Notes: generated by a model not told the origin, from the letters alone. A DNA stretch of 10,028 bases from Vulcanimicrobiota bacterium (GCA_003155175.1 PMFP01000107.1:1754-11781); one strand, 5' to 3'; counted from the stretch's first letter, positions 1-6,598 are shown. Program-made: numbers and translations.

Positions 1-792
1 ACGTTCTTCCCCTCGGACCGGCCAAGCGTGGTCACCATCCACGAGGTCGCCCCGTTTCGCTTTCCCAGCCCCGTCGCGGCGAAGCGAAAACGCGAGCAAG
101 ATCCGTTCCTGCGGTCGGCGCAAACGCTCACGCGCGCGATTACGGGCTCTGAGTTCGGTCGAGAGGAGATGCACGCGATGCTGGGCGTCCCGCGGGACCG
201 CACGGCCGTGATCTATCACGGCGTCGAGCCCGAGTTATGCCCGGGGCCCCCGAGCGTACCCGGCAACGAGCTGGCCGCTGGAAGCTATCTGCTGTTTATC
301 GGCGACGCGGAAGGTGAGGCGCGGAAAAACTTCGCGCTCCTCTACGAGGCCTACCGCGGCGCCTGGCCCGGCGGAGACGGTCCACGCCTCGCCGTCGTAG
401 GTCCGCGTCCGCCGGACCTCGCCGGCGTGACGGGTTTGAGCGGCCTTACCGACGATCAGATGATCGGGCTCTACCGCGGGGCAATCGCGCTCGCACTGCC
501 GGCGCTGTACGAAGGCTTCGGCATGCCCATGGTCGAGGCGATGGCGTGCGGCACGCCGGTCGTCGCATCGGCGGCCAGCTGCCTGCCCGAGATCGGCGGC
601 GGCGCGCCTGTTTACGCCGATCCACGCGACGCGGGCGCTTGGGCACAGGCGCTGCGGTCGGTCGTCGAGGACGGCGAGCTGCGCGCGCGCATGCGGCAAG
701 CCGGTCTCGGCCGCGCGTCGCGGTTCGATTGGGACAGCAGCGCGGAACGTCACGTCGCCGTCTTCCGCGACGCCGCGGCCGCCGCTCGCTAA
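1..792 (+). CDS. Glycosyltransferase family 4 (group 1), C-terminal part; start lies before the window
   Basis: The frame is open from base 1, and residues before the first GTG (base 28) read TFFPSDRPSVVTIHE, the usual N-domain text of GT4 enzymes, so the gene is cut by the window edge and does not start at 28. It should transfer a sugar from a nucleotide-sugar donor to a glycan or lipid acceptor at the cytoplasmic membrane face. Visible are the linker GVEPE, the start of the C-terminal Rossmann domain (YLLFIGDAEGEARKNF), the LSGLTDDQMIGLYRGA segment and the donor-binding loop YEGFGMPMVEA. That loop contains the family E-x7-E pair (codons at 511 and 535), followed by CGTPVVAS and LPEIGG. Substrate cannot be read from sequence. 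The TAA stop overlaps the stop of the opposing membrane glycosyltransferase by a few bases, so neither gene has its own 3' intergenic space. Confidence 0.93.
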   Translation, partial: TFFPSDRPSVVTIHEVAPFRFPSPVAAKRKREQDPFLRSAQTLTRAITGSEFGREEMHAMLGVPRDRTAVIYHGVEPELCPGPPSVPGNELAAGSYLLFIGDAEGEARKNFALLYEAYRGAWPGGDGPRLAVVGPRPPDLAGVTGLSGLTDDQMIGLYRGAIALALPALYEGFGMPMVEAMACGTPVVASAASCLPEIGGGAPVYADPRDAGAWAQALRSVVEDGELRARMRQAGLGRASRFDWDSSAERHVAVFRDAAAAAR

Positions 793-2258
793 GGGCCGTA
801 CAGATCCGCCGCGACCGCGCTCGCTCGCGGAAGCGAAAACCAGGTCACGTAGAAGCGGAACGCCGGCTTCCCCGCAAACGCGTAATCGAGCTCGCCGCCG
901 GGTTCGCTGCGTTCGTAGACGCTCTCGAGCCGCTGCTCGAGCGCCGGATTCGACGAGAGCGGCTCGGTGGAGACGTACATCGCGCGCTCGGGAACGCCGA
1001 GGTCCCGATTCCAAAGATGCCATTGCCTTCGTTGCGGAACGTCGTCAACGATCGCTGCGTCAACCCCGAAGAGTCGGAACTGCGACGTGATTTCGTAGCG
1101 ATCCGAGAGAATCGCCGAATCGCGCGCGGAGGCTCGCTGCGCGACGTCGCGGGCGACGCTCCGGTACGCATAGGCAGGGCTATACGCGCTGACGGCAGCC
1201 GGGTTTCGCAACATCGCGGCCTGGACGGATTCGGGCAGCGCCGCGAACGCCACGACCAGAAACGAGCCGGCGCCCGCGGCAATCCATACGCCCGTCGCGG
1301 CCCGGGCCCACCAAGGTTGCGAGGATCGCGCTGCGATTCCCAGGCCGACAAAGAGCGATATTGCCGGCCCGAGCAGCCAATAGACTTCGACCGTCTGCGG
1401 AAACGCCAAGACGCCGAGCACGACCGGAAACGGCAGGGCAGTCCAAGCCAGCAGCGGATAGCGGCGGCGAATCGTCGTCAGATACGTTAGCGCGATAAAG
1501 GCTGCATCGAAGATCAAGAAGCGAATCGTCATGTTGTTGAAGGCGTGCGTGGCCGACACGGCCCGGAATCCTTGCCGGTCGCGAACGGTAAAGAGCACGT
1601 TGACCCAATCGTGCGAGGCGTTCCATGCAATCCACGGAGCGACGAGCGCGAGCGCGACCGCGCAGGTGACGGCGAAAGAACGCGGCGCGCGCCGATCCCT
1701 CGGGCCGGTGAGAAACGTCGCCCCTACGCCGAAAAGCAGCGCCCAGCCGAACACGCGGCTGAGCATGGCGCCGGCAACCGCAATTCCCAGCAGCACGAAG
1801 TTCACGGGGGCCCCGCCGCGCATCGCGCGCGCGGCGAAGAGGATGCTCAGCGCCCAGAACATCAGGAACGGCGGATCCGGCAGCGCCTCGCCGATCATGA
1901 GCTTCACGTTCGGGATGAAGACGACGAGGGTCGCGGCGACGAGCGCCGACCGCGCCGAGCCCGACAGCTCGCGCGCCGCCGCGCCTGCCGCAAGCGCCGC
2001 GACGGCTTCGCAGACGACGAACGGAAAACGAATGAAGAACGCCGTGTGCGGCAAGAGCGACGTCGACCAGATCAACCACGCGACCATCGGCGGGTGATCC
2101 ACGTAACCCAGCGCCGGGTGCAAGCTCCACGTCCAGTAATAGGCCTCGTCTTCGGTCACGGGATGAAAGGCCGAGACCAGCAGGCGAGCCATCGTCACGC
2201 AGGCCACGACGGCGACTGGAGAGAGCAACGGAGCGCGCGAGAGGCGTTGCGTCGCCAT
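789..2258 (-). CDS. GT39/ArnT-like multi-pass membrane glycosyltransferase
   Basis: About 489 residues with some ten or more hydrophobic segments covering roughly residues 10-360, then a soluble C-terminal part. Near the N terminus, VTEDEAYYWTW (about residues 34-44) followed by YVDHPPMVAWLI is the first-loop acidic motif and HPP signature of the PMT/ArnT/GT39 superfamily. These enzymes use polyprenyl-phosphate sugars as donors and act on the outer face of the cytoplasmic membrane. The acceptor (lipid A, protein or other glycan) cannot be assigned. I chose ATG at 2258. A longer reading from GTG at 2288 would overlap the divergent NUDIX start at 2277 and adds residues with no family feature. 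No clear Shine-Dalgarno is visible. The TAG stop interlocks with the TAA of the convergent GT4 gene. Confidence 0.88.
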   Translation of the reverse strand: MATQRLSRAPLLSPVAVVACVTMARLLVSAFHPVTEDEAYYWTWSLHPALGYVDHPPMVAWLIWSTSLLPHTAFFIRFPFVVCEAVAALAAGAAARELSGSARSALVAATLVVFIPNVKLMIGEALPDPPFLMFWALSILFAARAMRGGAPVNFVLLGIAVAGAMLSRVFGWALLFGVGATFLTGPRDRRAPRSFAVTCAVALALVAPWIAWNASHDWVNVLFTVRDRQGFRAVSATHAFNNMTIRFLIFDAAFIALTYLTTIRRRYPLLAWTALPFPVVLGVLAFPQTVEVYWLLGPAISLFVGLGIAARSSQPWWARAATGVWIAAGAGSFLVVAFAALPESVQAAMLRNPAAVSAYSPAYAYRSVARDVAQRASARDSAILSDRYEITSQFRLFGVDAAIVDDVPQRRQWHLWNRDLGVPERAMYVSTEPLSSNPALEQRLESVYERSEPGGELDYAFAGKPAFRFYVTWFSLPRASAVAADLYGP

Positions 2259-2276
2259 GCGTCCCAATTGTCGCCC

Positions 2277-2732
2277 ATGGACGGGCACATCCTTTTATCC
2301 CATGCGCTGACCGTGCGCGAAGGCCGCGTTCTTCTGGTCGCGTCCCGCTACGCCGGCCGCACGGCGCCGCTCTGGAACCTGCCCGGCGGACGCCAAGAAC
2401 GCGGCGAGCTTCTGGCGGAGACGGCTTTACGCGAGTTGCGCGAGGAGACCGGACTGATCGGGCGCGTCCGCGAGCTCGCCTACCTCAGCGAAAGCTACGA
2501 TCCCGAAGGCACGCACTTCGTCGCTTCGATCTTCAGCGTCGACGTCGAAGACGGGGACGCGCGGCCGGGCGACGATCGCATCGAAGATCTCGCCTGGGTG
2601 CCGCTGCACGAAATCGGCGACTACGTGACGATTCCAATCGTGCGTGACCCGCTGGCGGCCTACGTGAACGGCATTCACCGGGAGCGATATCGCGGCGTGC
2701 ACGATGCCGGCGCGGTCGTGCGCTGGCCCTGA
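2277..2732 (+). CDS. NUDIX hydrolase
   Basis: A 151-residue protein, the normal size for a single NUDIX domain. The full Nudix box is present at residues 38-60: G38, E44, R52-E53-L54, E56-E57 and G59-L60 fit G-x5-E-x7-REU-x-EE-x-GU exactly, so Mg2+-dependent hydrolysis of a nucleoside diphosphate linked to some moiety is expected. The substrate (oxidised nucleotide, nucleotide sugar, ADP-ribose and so on) cannot be told. PLWNLPGG before the box is typical of the family. The frame is open upstream to 1545, but that part lies antisense to the membrane glycosyltransferase and is a shadow. ATG 2277 gives a conventional N terminus (MDGHILLSHALTV). Only 18 bp separate it from the divergent GT39 start, so at least one promoter must lie inside a neighbouring coding region. 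Its stop is 4 nt from the stop of the convergent GNAT gene. Confidence 0.93.
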   Translation: MDGHILLSHALTVREGRVLLVASRYAGRTAPLWNLPGGRQERGELLAETALRELREETGLIGRVRELAYLSESYDPEGTHFVASIFSVDVEDGDARPGDDRIEDLAWVPLHEIGDYVTIPIVRDPLAAYVNGIHRERYRGVHDAGAVVRWP

Positions 2733-2736
2733 GGCG

Positions 2737-3297
2737 CTAGGCGCTCGTACCCGGCATCGCGTCCCAGCGCGCGCGGGGCAAGACGTACGCAACCACGTCC
2801 ACCATGCGACCGCGAACGCTCGCACCGCGGGTGAGCACGCCCTCTTCGAAAAATCCGAGGTTTCGCAAGACCGCGCGCGAGCGCTCGTTTTCCGGAACGC
2901 AATAGGCGCGCACGCGTTCGAGTGCCGCGCGCTCGAAGCACTCGGAAACCAGCGCGCGCACCGCTTCGGTTGCGTAGCCGCGGCCGCGCCTGCGCGTGAC
3001 GATACTGTACCCGATTTCTCCCGTGGTCCTGCTTTGATCCGAGATGCGTACCGACACCCAGCCGATCGCCACTTCGGGCGGACCTTTGACGTAGATCAGC
3101 CACTCGAACCGCCCCTCGGCGCCCGGTTCGAGCGACGTCGGGCGCGTGGCTACGAGTTCGGAAAACCGCACGCGATCGAGATCGGGTAAGTCCTGGTACG
3201 CGCGTAAGCCGGGCTCGTTAAAGATGGCCCACAGCACGCCGGAATTCGACGGCGTAACCGGGTGCATCGAGAGGCGCGTCGTGGAGAACGATCTCAT
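2737..3297 (-). CDS. GNAT-family N-acetyltransferase (RimJ/RimL-like)
   Basis: A 186-residue protein from ATG 3297. The acetyl-CoA binding motif A is clear: GEIGYSIVTRRRGRGYATEA (R/Q-x-x-G-x-G at about residues 103-108). Motif B follows as ENERSRAVLRNLGF near residues 136-149, the usual pattern of RimJ/RimL-type N-acetyltransferases. It would transfer acetyl from acetyl-CoA to an amine. The acceptor is unknown: RimL relatives include ribosomal-protein acetylases but also many small-molecule and antibiotic acetylases. An in-frame extension to 3402 exists, but it crosses the divergent intergenic region and lacks family sequence. ATG 3297 places TTRLSMHPV at residues 6-14, as expected; ATG 3267 is a less likely alternative. 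A four-codon ORF (3308-3294) with a good purine-rich site ahead of it ends on this start codon. Confidence 0.9.
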   Translation of the reverse strand: MRSFSTTRLSMHPVTPSNSGVLWAIFNEPGLRAYQDLPDLDRVRFSELVATRPTSLEPGAEGRFEWLIYVKGPPEVAIGWVSVRISDQSRTTGEIGYSIVTRRRGRGYATEAVRALVSECFERAALERVRAYCVPENERSRAVLRNLGFFEEGVLTRGASVRGRMVDVVAYVLPRARWDAMPGTSA

Positions 3298-3371
3298 GAG
3301 ACGCTCATCGCTTCGCCTTCTCCGCGCGTAGCTCTTGTCGGTCGTCCCGCCGGGCGTGAACGTCGCGCCAT

Positions 3372-3376
3372 GGAGG
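3372..3376 (+). promoter_or_regulatory. Shine-Dalgarno GGAGG for the DUF3465 gene
   Basis: GGAGG lies 7 nt before ATG 3384. It is the clearest canonical ribosome binding site on the plus strand of the window and fixes the start of the small DUF3465 gene. Confidence 0.8.
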
Positions 3377-3383
3377 CGAACCG

Positions 3384-3713
3384 ATGAATCTCGCAGCCGC
3401 ATATCACGGGACGGGTTCCGCGCAGGTCCGGTTCGACGCCACCGTCACGACGGCGCCTCGCGAATTTTACGGTGCGCGTACGCGCAGCATGCACGAAGCC
3501 TTCGACGTCCAAACCAGCGCCGGTCCGATCGAAATCGTCGATAATATCGGTATCGCGCCTCCGGTTCCGGTCGCGGTCGGCGATCGCATCGAGGTCAAGG
3601 GCGAGATGGTTCACGATCCCGGCCGGCTTCCCGTCGTTCACTGGACGCATCACGACCCGAGCCATCGCCACGAGGACGGCTTTATTCGCTTCCGGGATAC
3701 GGTGTATTCTTAG
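3384..3713 (+). CDS. DUF3465 family protein
   Basis: A 109-residue protein that I recognise as DUF3465 from its arrangement. EIVDNIGIAPPVPVAVGDRIEV (residues 50-71) matches the family block of asparagine, hydrophobic residues, then GD. The family hallmark VVHWTHHDP (residues 84-92) follows, with a downstream H-x-H and GFIRF. The histidine/aspartate-rich WTHHDP block could bind metal or form a catalytic site, but no activity is established as far as I know. Family members I recall usually begin with a signal peptide or membrane segment; this one has none, so it would be cytosolic unless exported otherwise. The start is supported by GGAGG 7 nt upstream. The gene is flanked by oppositely oriented genes, and its 3' end overlaps the deacetylase gene on the other strand by 32 nt. 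Confidence 0.8.
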   Translation: MNLAAAYHGTGSAQVRFDATVTTAPREFYGARTRSMHEAFDVQTSAGPIEIVDNIGIAPPVPVAVGDRIEVKGEMVHDPGRLPVVHWTHHDPSHRHEDGFIRFRDTVYS

Positions 3714-4473
3714 CCCCGCGCCCGAGATCGAGCAATTCCGGGATCGTGACGAACCGGTAGCCCTCGCGACGTAAGTCTTCGACGATCAGCCGCGTTGCTT
3801 CGATGTCGGCACTGCGATCGCAAACGTGGCGGGCTACGTGCGAACCGTCGCAGACGATCCCGCGGTTCCCGTCGTGGAGCACGACGATCGAGCCGTCCTT
3901 CACGTACGGTACGATGCGGCTCGCGATCGTCGCCGCGGTCGGATACTCCCAATCGCGAGCCAGTGGGACGGACCACATGACCGGCGTGTAGCCGAGCTTG
4001 CGCGCTTCGTCGAGAACCCACCAATCGCGCTTGCCGAACGGAGGACGCATCAGCCTAACGTGAACTCCGGCCGCGCGATAGATCGCGGCGTCGGTCCGTT
4101 CGAGCGACGCCCGCTCCTGCGACCTGTCCAGCACGATGAGATCCGCGTGGTCCCACGTGTGGTTCCCGACCGCGTCGCCGTCGCGGACCTCGCGGCGCAC
4201 GACGGACGGGTAGGCCGCAACCGCCCGCCCGACGACGAAGAACGTCGCCTGAACGTGCTCGCGTTCGAGCACGTTCAGGATTCCCGACGTGTACGGAGGG
4301 TTGGGCCCGTCGTCGTAGGTGAGCGCGACGACACGTTCGTTTGGGGGTCCGCTCACGACGGTTCTCCCGAACATCTGGTTCGTGGGATTCTCGCTTACCT
4401 CGTAGGCGGCAAAGACGACGGCGGCAATCGCAACCGCGGCGACGACGGCGAGAACGATGCTCGAGCGCGCCAC
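3682..4473 (-). CDS. Membrane-anchored polysaccharide deacetylase (CE4/NodB domain)
   Basis: From GTG 4473 the protein is 263 residues: one hydrophobic N-terminal segment (about residues 5-24, probable uncleaved anchor) and an extracytoplasmic NodB domain. All CE4 motifs are visible: TYDDGPN (52-58, with catalytic D54 and metal D55), HTWDH (105-109, metal histidines), RPPFG (143-147), the region around W167 and D174-W175, and VVLHDG (197-202, catalytic H200). It should remove N-acetyl groups from a GlcNAc-type glycan such as peptidoglycan or an exopolysaccharide. After the LHD motif comes a short insertion with two cysteines (about residues 208-217) that could form a disulfide. The reading frame extends far upstream, but that part is antisense or out of frame to real genes. 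The start lies 5 nt after the preceding gene's stop; a CTG overlapping that stop is a weaker alternative. Confidence 0.93.
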   Translation of the reverse strand: MARSSIVLAVVAAVAIAAVVFAAYEVSENPTNQMFGRTVVSGPPNERVVALTYDDGPNPPYTSGILNVLEREHVQATFFVVGRAVAAYPSVVRREVRDGDAVGNHTWDHADLIVLDRSQERASLERTDAAIYRAAGVHVRLMRPPFGKRDWWVLDEARKLGYTPVMWSVPLARDWEYPTAATIASRIVPYVKDGSIVVLHDGNRGIVCDGSHVARHVCDRSADIEATRLIVEDLRREGYRFVTIPELLDLGRGAKNTPYPGSE

Positions 4474-4478
4474 CGCGT

Positions 4479-5129
4479 TCAGTGGTCCGTGCGAATTTCG
4501 CGCTGGGCGGCTTGCACGTGCGCGCGAAATTCGGGCGGTCCAAAGGCTCGAAACTCGTCGACGATCTGCTGGAAACGCGGATCGGCGATCTCCGTGCTCT
4601 GCAGCTGCAACAGGTCGGGCGTCGGCTTCTTCTTGTCGAGGTGAATTTCGTACTGGCGCCCCGCGGTGGTCGCCCAGTAGTGCGGATCCGTAAACGTAAT
4701 CGTCCGGTCGCCGTGTTTGAAATCCTGAACGGCCTTGACGTAAATGGTGTAGTGCGCCGAGTCGTCGCCGCGCGGGGGCCGGTCGGTCAGTTCCCAAACG
4801 CCCAACTGCTCGATGCGCTCGTAAAAAAAACTCACGTCGTACAGCGCCTCGGGCGGTGCCGTGACCGTGATCTGCTTGCCGGCGAACCCGCGGATGCGAT
4901 ACGCGAACGAGGATATGCCGTCGAGGTCCTGCATCCGGTACTCTTCCTCGTAGACCGGAGGCTTGTCGTACTGGATCAGCAGCCGCGCGTAAATATCGCT
5001 CGGGGATTGCTTGACCTTGACCACTTGCAGCCAGCGCGACGACTCGTCGTTGCCGAAGAAACGAAAGCCGATGAACGCCATGACGACCGCCAAGAGCGCG
5101 ATGAGGGGAGCGAAGGGGATGCGACGCAT
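4479..5129 (-). CDS. Membrane-anchored protein of unknown function
   Basis: A 216-residue protein that I do not recognise. It begins MRRIPFAPLIALLAVVMAF, a positively charged start followed by one hydrophobic segment, so it is probably anchored in the membrane with the rest outside. No cysteine is evident in the main body. The body is rich in charged and aromatic residues with apparent beta-strand spacing (YARLLIQYDKPPVYEEEYR, then AYRIRGF, then HYTIYVKAV, then DRTITFTDPHYW) and ends in a more helical, polar stretch (DPRFQQIVDEFRAF). It sits 11 nt after the RNase H gene and 5 nt before the deacetylase, so co-translation with the deacetylase is likely and a role in envelope glycan handling is a reasonable inference. 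I chose ATG 5129 because the anchor starts there; upstream codons in the same frame are RNase H shadow. Confidence 0.75.
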   Translation of the reverse strand: MRRIPFAPLIALLAVVMAFIGFRFFGNDESSRWLQVVKVKQSPSDIYARLLIQYDKPPVYEEEYRMQDLDGISSFAYRIRGFAGKQITVTAPPEALYDVSFFYERIEQLGVWELTDRPPRGDDSAHYTIYVKAVQDFKHGDRTITFTDPHYWATTAGRQYEIHLDKKKPTPDLLQLQSTEIADPRFQQIVDEFRAFGPPEFRAHVQAAQREIRTDH

Positions 5130-5140
5130 GGATACCCGCG

Positions 5141-5584
5141 CTACGTCGAGGAAGCCGTGGCTTCCGCGTCGAGCACGCGATTGACGACGGCATCGGCGAG
5201 CTTGTTCTGTTTTCGCGGAACGTGCCGGATCTCGACCGATTCGAACGCGCGCAGCGCCGCGCTGGCCCGCCGGTGAAGCGGCTGCAAATCTGCGTGCTTG
5301 ACGCGATACTCTCCCGACATCTGCTTGACGACGAGCTCGGAGTCGAGGCGTACCGACAGCCGCCGAACGCCGCGTAAGGCCGCGGCTTCGAGTCCCAAAC
5401 ACAGGGCCGTCCACTCCGCGACGTTGTTGGTGGCGACGCCGAGAAAGCTCCCGATCTCTTCGACGACCGCGCCGTCCGGCCCGACGAGGACGGCGCCGCT
5501 GGCCGCCGGTCCAGGGTTGCCGCGGGCGCCCCCGTCGGCAAACATGGTCATCTCGGCCGGGGCGGCGTGAGTTTTGGAAGACAT
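5141..5584 (-). CDS. Ribonuclease HI-like protein
   Basis: A 147-residue single-domain RNase H fold protein. It should cleave the RNA strand of RNA-DNA hybrids in the cytoplasm. The family text is clear: FADGGARGNPGPAA, then NNVAEWTAL, then VRLDSELVVKQMSGEYRVK, then HVPRKQNKLADAVVN. The four acidic active-site residues are all present (D17, E57, D81 and D131 counted from ATG 5584). GGARGNPGPA and KQMSGEYRVK resemble the compact, archaeal/B. subtilis YpdQ-like type rather than E. coli RnhA. There is no N-terminal hybrid-binding domain. ATG 5596 is also in frame, but I prefer 5584. The same 13 bases ending in ATG precede the upstream GT2 gene, where the position equivalent to 5596 is not a start codon. 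It lies 31 nt after GT2 and 11 nt before the unknown membrane protein. Confidence 0.92.
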   Translation of the reverse strand: MSSKTHAAPAEMTMFADGGARGNPGPAASGAVLVGPDGAVVEEIGSFLGVATNNVAEWTALCLGLEAAALRGVRRLSVRLDSELVVKQMSGEYRVKHADLQPLHRRASAALRAFESVEIRHVPRKQNKLADAVVNRVLDAEATASST

Positions 5585-5599
5585 CGGCCGCCCCATTCG
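5582..5599 (-). repeat. Start-codon leader repeat, copy 1 (RNase H gene)
   Basis: On the minus strand this reads CGAATGGGGCGGCCGATG and ends with the chosen ATG of the RNase H gene. It matches the GT2 start region (6513-6530) at 17 of 18 positions. The GGGG-CGG run sits where a ribosome binding site would lie. Confidence 0.6.
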
Positions 5600-5615
5600 G
5601 CGCCGGGCAAAATTG

Positions 5616-6515
5616 TCATGGCGTCCGGCAGAGCCGGCGCGCCAAGCGATCGAGCGCGCGTCCGCGCCAGCGCATCGCGTAATTCGCTTCCCACAGCCGG
5701 TTGCGCAGCCGCACTTGGAGCGGGCGTTGGTCGCGCCGGACGAGTTCGTCCGAGCGCGCGTACTGCGCCGCCATTTCGGTCGAGAGCCGGCGCACCTCGC
5801 CGCGTGCGCAGACGGGGTGCTCGCCGCGAAACGGCAGCGCGCGGGACCAAGCGTTTGCGTAGTACGCGTCGGGATCGATATCGTCGAGGCGATCTTCCGC
5901 GACGACGTCGCCCGGTGCTCCGAGGCTGGAGTAGAGGCGCCCTTTTTCCGCCGCGCGTCGCGCGGTGAAGACGTGGCCGTAATGCCCGTAGACGTACGGC
6001 AGCGCGACCCGGCCTCCGGAAAGTCCCTCGAGTTGTTCGTGCACCGGCTTCATCCAGCGAACGCCGGGCCGGAAGCGAAAGAACGACATCCGGCGTTCGA
6101 TGGAGAGATACCATCCGGGGGTCGGAAAGAAATGCCACGTGTAGCCGTCGACGAAGTCGCACGAATCGGGCACCTCGTCGAGATTCGCGGCCACGGTTTG
6201 CGCGAGCGCGCCGTGGACTTCGTCGGCATCCACGAACGCGACCCAATCGCCGGCGTCGTGCTCGGCGTGAAGGCGCAGACAGACGTTTCGCGCCGTTGCA
6301 AAGTCGGCGAAAGGCGTACGATCCACAAACAGACGGCCGGACTGCGCGAAGCCGCTTTGAGCGAGCGCCTCCTCGTGCACCGAATCTCCGGTCCCGTTGT
6401 CGTTCACGATGACGCAACCCGCAACGCCCTCGAGAGACGCGAGCAGCGATCCCAGGAACGGCTCTTCCCGGGCGCCGAGGATCAGGTGCGCGGCAACCCG
6501 CGGAGCGGACGGCAT
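5616..6515 (-). CDS. Glycosyltransferase family 2
   Basis: A 299-residue soluble GT-A fold enzyme. Visible are the N-terminal strand VAAHLILGAREEPFLGSLL, VIVNDNGTGD (about residues 36-44), the FADFATARN block (69-77) that precedes the donor site in this subgroup, and VAFVDADE (92-99) with the metal-binding D96-A-D98. The rest resembles SPBc2/WcaA-like glycosyltransferases that make surface glycans, with YTWHFFP and MKPVHEQLEG being typical later segments. It should use a nucleotide-sugar donor; the acceptor is unknown. ATG 6515 is chosen because the protein then begins directly with the family N terminus. The in-frame extension to 6656 runs through the divergent promoter region and is arginine-rich shadow. 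It is the first gene of the minus-strand run GT2, RNase H, unknown, deacetylase. Confidence 0.92.
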   Translation of the reverse strand: MPSAPRVAAHLILGAREEPFLGSLLASLEGVAGCVIVNDNGTGDSVHEEALAQSGFAQSGRLFVDRTPFADFATARNVCLRLHAEHDAGDWVAFVDADEVHGALAQTVAANLDEVPDSCDFVDGYTWHFFPTPGWYLSIERRMSFFRFRPGVRWMKPVHEQLEGLSGGRVALPYVYGHYGHVFTARRAAEKGRLYSSLGAPGDVVAEDRLDDIDPDAYYANAWSRALPFRGEHPVCARGEVRRLSTEMAAQYARSDELVRRDQRPLQVRLRNRLWEANYAMRWRGRALDRLARRLCRTP

Positions 6516-6530
6516 CGGCCGCCCCGTTCG
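6513..6530 (-). repeat. Start-codon leader repeat, copy 2 (GT2 gene)
   Basis: On the minus strand this reads CGAACGGGGCGGCCGATG, ending with the GT2 start ATG. It is identical to 5582-5599 except for one base. The shared block ends exactly at both start codons, which favours a translation-initiation role over chance or homologous coding sequence. Confidence 0.6.
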
Positions 6531-6586
6531 TCGGCGGCGCGCGAAAGTCCGTGGTTTGCCCGGTACGTTAGCCCGGGGGTTTTGGG

Positions 6587-6592
6587 TAGAAT
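6587..6592 (+). promoter_or_regulatory. Probable -10 box (TAGAAT) giving a leaderless mRNA
   Basis: TAGAAT ends 6 nt before the ATG at 6599, so transcription would begin at or within a base or two of the start codon. This TANNNT-plus-6 spacing is the known signature of leaderless genes in Deinococcus and Actinobacteria. No Shine-Dalgarno lies in the usual window. No good -35 hexamer is visible at 16-18 nt spacing, so the call rests on the -10 box alone. Confidence 0.5.
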
Positions 6593-6598
6593 GGATAC

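Noticed and set aside
546..1490. Long plus-strand ORF across the GT4/GT39 junction
   Set aside because: It is arginine-rich with no domain, antisense to the GT39 gene and overlapping GT4 in another frame. This is typical GC-rich shadow coding.
1545..2276. Plus-strand upstream extension of the NUDIX frame
   Set aside because: Low-complexity R/E/H text antisense to the conserved GT39 N-terminal motifs. The NUDIX domain starts normally at 2277.
4474..5541. Long in-frame extension of the deacetylase (619 codons in all)
   Set aside because: The added part is arginine/serine-rich text lying over two real genes in other frames. The true protein starts with its membrane anchor near 4473.
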